From positions 1 to 9,697 of the forward strand of contig JACQVU010000001.1 of NCBI GenBank assembly GCA_016209585.1: 9,697 nt of DNA, given 5' to 3'. Below are positions 5,747 to 9,697 of the stretch, one piece after another. The notes beneath the pieces are model-generated. The model worked only from the letters and a program-made list of their open reading frames with translations. It was not told where the DNA came from and did not search any database. The position numbers were made by a program, and so were the translations under genes. Numbering within the stretch: position 1 is the first letter of the stretch; each line of letters starts with the position of its first letter. Source of the stretch: Planctomycetota bacterium (GTDB taxonomy: Bacteria > Planctomycetota > UBA8742 > JACQVU01).

Positions 5747-6951
5747 TGGCCCTGCCGCTGAAATACAACCTGCGCAACCTCTTCGTGCGGCGCATCGCCA
5801 CGCTCATGACGGTGGCCGGCGTGGCGCTGGTGGTGAGCGTGCTGGTGCTGCTGAGCGCCATGGCCACGGGCCTTTCCCGTGCGCTGGAGACCTCGGGCAG
5901 CGACCTCAACGTCATCGTGCTCCGGGACTCCGTGGCGTCGGAGACCTCCAGCGTCATTACGCCGGACACGGAGCGCGCGGTGAGGGCCTTGGCGGGGATC
6001 GCGACCGCTGGCGGCCAGCCGGTGATCGCGGGCGAGACGATTCTGTTCATCAACGTCCGCCGCGCGGGCGGGGGTCCGGACGAGCGCACCAACCTGCTGG
6101 TGCGCGGGGTGGAGGAGATGAGCCTGCGGCTGCGGCCGGCGGTGACGCTGGCGGGGGGCCGGTGGTTCGCGCGCGGCACGCAGGAGGCGGTGGTGGCGCG
6201 GAGCATCAGCGAACGTTTTGAGGGGTTGGGAGTGGGGGAGGAGTTCGAGTTGCAGAGCAACCGGAAGTTCAAGGTGGTCGGCACGTTCACGGCGTCGGGG
6301 ACGACGCACGACTCGGAGATCTGGGTGGACGAGGGGACGTTGCGGGCGCTCTCGGGGCGTGACACGTACAATATGTTGCTGCTCCGCGCCGACGGGGAGG
6401 AGGGCCGCGCGAAGGTGACGGGCGCGATCAACGCCCACAAGGCGGCCGGGGCCCTCGCGTCGGCGGCCCGGGAGTTCAGCGACGTGGAGGCCAAGGTGGA
6501 GCGCGACTATTACGCGGCGCAGAGCCGGGAGCAGTTGCCCATCGGGCGGGCCGGCGTGTTCATCGCGTTCTTCCTGGCGCTGGCCGCGATGGTCGGGGCG
6601 TACAACACGATGGACTCGGCGATCGGGGCCAGGGCGCGGGAGTTCGGCACGCTGCGGGCCATTGGCTTCAGCCCGTGGTCGATCCTGCTGGGCCTGGTGG
6701 CGGAGTCCACCATGATCGCGCTCCTGGGCGGCGTGGTGGGCTACCTGGTGGCGCTGCCGCTGAACGGGTACGCGGTGAGCACGACGAACTGGGTGAGTTT
6801 CACGGAGTTGGCCTTCGCCTTCCGGGTCACGCCGGCGCACCTGGCGCTGGCGCTTTCAGCGAGCGCGGCCATCGGCGCGGTGGGTGGCCTGCTCCCGGCG
6901 TGGCGGGCCTGCCGCCGGCCGGTGTTCGAGGCGCTGCGGGGGGTCGAGTAG
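5746..6951 (+). CDS. ABC transporter permease, FtsX/MacB family
   Basis: An inner-membrane permease of 401 residues. The start at 5746 shares its A with the preceding stop (TGATG), and the protein then opens MALPLKYNLRNLFVRR, typical of this family; an earlier in-frame ATG at 5695 would add an unlikely Arg-rich tail. The topology fits a four-helix FtsX-type unit: membrane helix 1 at about 19-41, a large extracytoplasmic MacB-like domain (45-260) with beta segments such as EEFELQSNRKFKVVGTFT, then helices at about 268-288, 312-338 and 364-386. The motif ARAREFGTLRAIGFSPWSI (295-313) is the conserved cytoplasmic loop that contacts the ATPase, and the C-terminus PAWRACRRPVFEALRGV is also typical. 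Family members extrude lipoproteins, peptides or lipids or transmit force using an ATPase. No ATPase or membrane-fusion gene lies beside it, so the substrate is unknown. The stop lies in a tandem repeat of TCGAGTAG (6944-6959). Confidence 0.92.
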   Translation: MALPLKYNLRNLFVRRIATLMTVAGVALVVSVLVLLSAMATGLSRALETSGSDLNVIVLRDSVASETSSVITPDTERAVRALAGIATAGGQPVIAGETILFINVRRAGGGPDERTNLLVRGVEEMSLRLRPAVTLAGGRWFARGTQEAVVARSISERFEGLGVGEEFELQSNRKFKVVGTFTASGTTHDSEIWVDEGTLRALSGRDTYNMLLLRADGEEGRAKVTGAINAHKAAGALASAAREFSDVEAKVERDYYAAQSREQLPIGRAGVFIAFFLALAAMVGAYNTMDSAIGARAREFGTLRAIGFSPWSILLGLVAESTMIALLGGVVGYLVALPLNGYAVSTTNWVSFTELAFAFRVTPAHLALALSASAAIGAVGGLLPAWRACRRPVFEALRGVE

Positions 6952-6986
6952 TCGAGTAGCCGGGCCGGGGTTTCCTTTCGCGAACG

Positions 6987-6995
6987 TGGTATCAT
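6987..6995 (+). promoter_or_regulatory. Candidate extended -10 promoter of the peptidase gene
   Basis: TGG followed by TATCAT (6990-6995, 5 of 6 matches) forms an extended -10. No good -35 lies at the usual distance, which is tolerated by extended -10 promoters. Transcription would start near 7002, leaving a leader of about 40 bases. A 7-base inverted repeat, GCCGGGG (6964-6970) and CCCCGGC (7001-7007), brackets it. Confidence 0.35.
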
Positions 6996-7041
6996 TCCTC
7001 CCCCGGCTGGCGGAGTGGGCGGCCGGAGGAGGACGAAATGT

Positions 7042-8655
7042 ATGGAGACCGACGCACGCCGCTTCCTGGCGGAGCATGAGGCCAAGGCGCGCCCGCTGGA
7101 GACCGAGGCCAACCTCTCCTGGTGGCGCCTCAACGTGACCGGCGACAAAAAGTACGAGGCCGAGGCCGCCGCGAAAAACGCCGCCCACAAGAAATTCTTC
7201 GCCGACCCCGAAGCCTACCGCCGTGTCACCGCCTGGCTGGCCGGCGGCGCGGCTCGCGACCCCCAGATCGCGCGCCAGCTGCGGCTCCTGGCCAACGCCT
7301 TCCGCGCCCACCAGGTGGAGCCGAAACGCATCGAGGAAATCGCCGCCCTGGAGACCGAACTGGAACTGGATTACGCCGCCTATCGCGGCGTCCTGCGCGG
7401 AGAGCGCGCCCCCGACAACCGCATCGTGGAGGTGCTCCGCTCCTCCACCGACAACGCGCTGCGCCGCGAGGCCTGGGAGGCCTCCAAACGCGTCGGCGCC
7501 GAGGTGGCGCCCAAGGTGATCCGCCTCGCCCGGCTCCGCAACCAAACGGCGAAAGACCTCGGCTTCCGCGACTTCTTCGCCATGTCGCTCGAACTGAACG
7601 AACTTCCGGAGCCGCGCCTGTTCGAGATACTCGACGCCCTCCGCCGCGACACCGAGGCCCCCTTCCGCGCGCTCAAGAAACGGCTCGACCGCCTCCTCGC
7701 CCGGCGCCATGGCGTGACCCCCACCGGCATGCGCCCCTGGCACTACCACGACCGCTTCTTCCAGGAGCCGCCCGAGGTGAACGGCGAATCGCTCGACCGC
7801 TTCTTCGCCGGCCAGGACGTGCAGGCGCTCACGGAGCGGTTCTACGACGGCATCGGCTTCGAGGTGCGTGACATCGCCAGCCGCTCCGACCTCTACGAGC
7901 GCGAGGGGAAGTGCCAGCACGCCTTCTGCACCGACATCGACGGCCGCGGCGACATCCGCGTGCTCTGCAACCTCAAACAGAATGAGTACTGGACGTCGAC
8001 CAACCTCCACGAGTTCGGCCACGCCGTCTACGACAAGCACCTCGGCGACCTCCCGTGGGTGCTGCGCAAGCCCGCCCACATGCTCTCCACCGAGGCCGTC
8101 GCCATCTTCTTCGAACGCTTCACCTGCGACCCCGACTTCCTCGCCACCGTGGTCGGGGTGTCGCCCGAAACCGCGAAGGCCCTGGCCCCCGCGCTGCAGG
8201 AAACCTTCCGCGTCGGCCGCCTGATCTTCCTGCGCTGGGCCCTGGTCATGGTGCACTTCGAGCGCGCTTTCTACGCCGACCCCGATCGCCCGGACCTGAG
8301 CCGCCTCTGGTGGAACCTGGTCGAGGAGTTCCAATCCCTCCACCGGCCGGAGGGGCGCGATGCGCCCGACTGGGCCGCCAAAATCCACATCGCCACCGCG
8401 CCCGTTTACTACCAGAACTACATCCTTGGCAACCTCATGGCCGGCCAGCTGCGCGCCGACATGCGCCGCCGCCTCTCCGGGGGGCGCATCGTGGGCAACC
8501 CCGAGACCGGCGCCTACCTCCGCGAGCGCATGTTCTCCACCGGCCGCCTCTACGACTGGGACGAGACCATCCGCCGCGTCACCGGCGACCCGCTGCGCAG
8601 CGACTGCCTGGTGGAGGAGTTGCGGACGCCGGCCGGCGACAGCCTCATGGGCTAG
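7042..8655 (+). CDS. Zinc metallopeptidase related to family M2 (ACE-like)
   Basis: A 537-residue gluzincin peptidase. The start at 7042 is preceded by a strong GGAGGAGG (7025-7032); an in-frame GTG at 7015 lies upstream of that site and is rejected. The active site is HEFGH (His323, Glu324, His327) with the third zinc ligand Glu351 in LSTEAVAIFF. The first His to third-ligand distance is 28, as in human ACE (383/411), and the shared D-x-P-x(3)-R between them also matches; M3 thimet-type enzymes have 29. Near the C-terminus Lys447-x-His449 followed by Tyr460 in PVYYQNY resembles the ACE substrate-binding Lys511/His513/Tyr523. Residues 1-220 are helical (EANLSWWRLNVTGD; STDNALRREAWEASKRVG), as is usual for these enzymes. 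There is no signal peptide, so it is probably cytosolic and a peptide-degrading enzyme, unlike secreted ACE. A broader M3-like label is the main alternative. Confidence 0.92.
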   Translation: METDARRFLAEHEAKARPLETEANLSWWRLNVTGDKKYEAEAAAKNAAHKKFFADPEAYRRVTAWLAGGAARDPQIARQLRLLANAFRAHQVEPKRIEEIAALETELELDYAAYRGVLRGERAPDNRIVEVLRSSTDNALRREAWEASKRVGAEVAPKVIRLARLRNQTAKDLGFRDFFAMSLELNELPEPRLFEILDALRRDTEAPFRALKKRLDRLLARRHGVTPTGMRPWHYHDRFFQEPPEVNGESLDRFFAGQDVQALTERFYDGIGFEVRDIASRSDLYEREGKCQHAFCTDIDGRGDIRVLCNLKQNEYWTSTNLHEFGHAVYDKHLGDLPWVLRKPAHMLSTEAVAIFFERFTCDPDFLATVVGVSPETAKALAPALQETFRVGRLIFLRWALVMVHFERAFYADPDRPDLSRLWWNLVEEFQSLHRPEGRDAPDWAAKIHIATAPVYYQNYILGNLMAGQLRADMRRRLSGGRIVGNPETGAYLRERMFSTGRLYDWDETIRRVTGDPLRSDCLVEELRTPAGDSLMG

Positions 8656-8678
8656 GCCGCTCGGCTCGTCGCCAGTGA

Positions 8679-8710
8679 GCGCGGAACGCGCCCGGCGCGC
8701 TACCGCGCGC
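8679..8710. terminator. GC hairpins between convergent genes
   Basis: The peptidase and the coiled-coil gene converge with only 44 bases between their stops. Two small stems occur: GCGCG-GAA-CGCGC (8679-8691) and GCGCGC-TACC-GCGCGC (8695-8710, covering the minus-strand stop). Neither has a T-tract, so any terminator activity is weak or factor-dependent. Confidence 0.25.
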
Positions 8711-9697
8711 GGCGGCGGCCGTTCCTGGCCTTGCGGCGACCCTTGGCCCCCGCCTCTCCCTCTCCGGCGGGGGAGAGGGACGCGACCGGGGCGCCGGAGA
8801 CGGCGCGATCCAGGGCGCGGAGTTCGGTTGACAGGTCCAGCGCGCGGGCGGCGGCTTGCGCCTCCTTGGCCTCGGCGATGGAACGGAGCGCGCCGCGCTT
8901 CTTCCGGGCGCTCCCATCGCCACGCCGCGAGAGCGCGCCTGGCTGGGCGGGAACGCTCTGGCGGCGCTGGGCCTCGTCGACCAGCGACCGGAGCGCCTCC
9001 ACCTCCAGCCGAAGCGCGGCGGCCTCCTCGCGTTCGGCGCGGGGACGGTCGTCGACGCGAGCCTCGATCAGTTCGGCGCGGGTCAGGGCCGTCTCGCCCT
9101 CCAGTTCGGCGACACGGGCGGCCTGCGCGGCCCACTGCTCTTCGCCGCGCGCCACGCGCAGCCGCAGGTCGTCGCGCTCCCGCAGAAGCGCCGCCGCCTG
9201 CTCCGCCTCCTGGCGGGCGGCGGCCAGCAGGTCGACCAGTTCAACTTCCCGCTGCCGCAGCGCCGGGACCTGCGCGGCTTCGGCCTGCGACTCCTGGGCG
9301 CGGGCGCGCAAGTCGGCGGCCTCGGCCTCGGCCCGCTCGCGGCCTTGGGCCTGCTCCCGCCCCGCCTCCCGCGCGGCGGCCAGATCGTGCTCCAGCGCCG
9401 TCAGACGCTGCGCCAAGGCGTCGCGCTCGGCGGCCAGCGCCGCGGCCAACCGCGCGTCGCGCTCCGCGCGCGCCACCCGCTCCAGGATTTCCTCGTTCTC
9501 CTGGCGCAGCAGTTCCGCCACTTTCTGGTGCCGCCCGCTTTCGGTCACGCGGGCGGTCAGGTCCTCGTTCTCGCGGCGCAGCGCGGCCGCGGCGCGCTCG
9601 GCGGTTTCGGCGCGCACCACGCGGTTCACCAGGTCGTCGCGCTCGGCCCGCAACGCGGCCGCCTGCGCGTCGGCGGCGGCGGCGCGCTCTCCCAGCG
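8700..9697 (-). CDS. Long coiled-coil protein with basic tail (partial, N-terminus beyond the window)
   Basis: The last 331 residues of a longer protein are visible. The frame stays open to the right edge and no start is visible: the first possible start, a TTG at 9651-9653, codes a Leu inside the repeat pattern. About residues 1-245 are almost continuous charged helix rich in Glu, Arg, Ala and Leu, with no Cys and few helix breakers, typical of a coiled coil. Four copies of a 24-residue repeat open the visible part. A Pro/Ser/Gly-rich break follows (VPAQPGALSRRGDG), then a short helix (SIAEAKEAQAAARALDLSTELRALDRAVSG) and a Lys/Arg-rich end (GRRKARNGRRRAR) that could bind nucleic acid or membrane. 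I do not recognise a family; SMC-like labels that such proteins attract are composition-driven. No ATPase motif is visible. Confidence 0.78.
   Translation of the reverse strand, partial: LGERAAAADAQAAALRAERDDLVNRVVRAETAERAAAALRRENEDLTARVTESGRHQKVAELLRQENEEILERVARAERDARLAAALAAERDALAQRLTALEHDLAAAREAGREQAQGRERAEAEAADLRARAQESQAEAAQVPALRQREVELVDLLAAARQEAEQAAALLRERDDLRLRVARGEEQWAAQAARVAELEGETALTRAELIEARVDDRPRAEREEAAALRLEVEALRSLVDEAQRRQSVPAQPGALSRRGDGSARKKRGALRSIAEAKEAQAAARALDLSTELRALDRAVSGAPVASLSPAGEGEAGAKGRRKARNGRRRAR
8757..8780. repeat. Palindrome inside the coiled-coil gene (possible inserted repeat)
   Basis: TCCCTCTCC (8757-8765) and GGAGAGGGA (8772-8780) are exact complements around a 6-base loop. 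In the minus-strand gene they encode the low-complexity string SLSPAGEGE in a linker before the basic tail. This TCCCTCTCC...GGAGAGGGA form resembles interspersed palindromic repeats found in many high-GC genomes, which often enter coding regions as SPAGEG-type peptides. Only one copy is visible here. Confidence 0.5.
9366..9653 (-). repeat. Four 24-residue (72-bp) repeats in the coiled coil
   Basis: Copies start with the Leu codons at 9651-9653, 9579-9581, 9507-9509 and 9435-9437, each exactly 72 bases apart. The shared pattern is L-(R/A)-x-E-(R/N)-(D/E)-x-(L/I)-x-x-R-(V/L), for example LRAERDDLVNRV and LRRENEDLTARV; copy 3 has IL in place of Lx. Two further copies 24 residues apart (LRQREVEL and LLRERDDLRLRV) appear later in the protein out of register with the first four. 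Confidence 0.8.

Noticed and set aside
5248..6840. 530-codon minus-strand frame opposite the 206-aa gene and permease
   Set aside because: Arg/His-rich shadow translation. The plus strand has a translationally coupled gene pair with recognisable permease motifs.
6856..9135. 759-codon open frame on the minus strand antisense to the peptidase and permease end
   Set aside because: It is an artefact of few stop codons in high-GC DNA. It has no domain signal or plausible start site, while the opposite strand encodes a clear metallopeptidase with catalytic motifs.

Overview
The window is a high-GC bacterial chromosome segment (roughly two-thirds G+C by eye). It carries six complete protein genes and one gene cut by the right edge. 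A lipoprotein signal, two secretory signal peptides and an FtsX/MacB-type permease suggest a diderm bacterium. The permease N-terminus and the gene mix would fit Planctomycetota or a neighbouring poorly cultured phylum, but no phylogenetic marker is present, so this is a weak inference.

Layout. The left half is read on the minus strand. It holds a secreted two-PepSY protein with a charged linker and an unnamed C-terminal domain (57-1574). Next is a short structured non-coding stretch and a strong intrinsic terminator (1804-1909). Then comes a secreted, almost uncharged Gly/Pro/Leu repeat protein (1946-3160) with its own sigma70-like promoter and a structured leader, followed by a TolB/PD40-like beta-propeller lipoprotein (3501-4820). 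A 305-base divergent intergenic region separates these from the plus-strand genes. Those are a 206-aa protein of unknown function (5126-5746) overlapping by one base with an FtsX-type ABC permease (5746-6951), and then a zinc metallopeptidase related to family M2, the ACE family (7042-8655). The right end is a convergent minus-strand coiled-coil protein with a basic tail (8700 to beyond 9697).

How the genes relate. Three consecutive minus-strand genes encode exported envelope proteins, but each has its own upstream region and at least one pair is split by a terminator, so they look like separate transcription units. The only clear operon is the 206-aa gene plus the permease; no ATPase gene is present. 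The peptidase appears to have its own promoter.

I see no phage, transposon, CRISPR, rRNA/tRNA or recognisable defence cassette. The more unusual items are the elastin-like uncharged secreted protein, its leader, the element with competing inverted repeats at 1804-1870, the signal-less M2-like peptidase, and the permease paired with an unknown protein instead of an ATPase.
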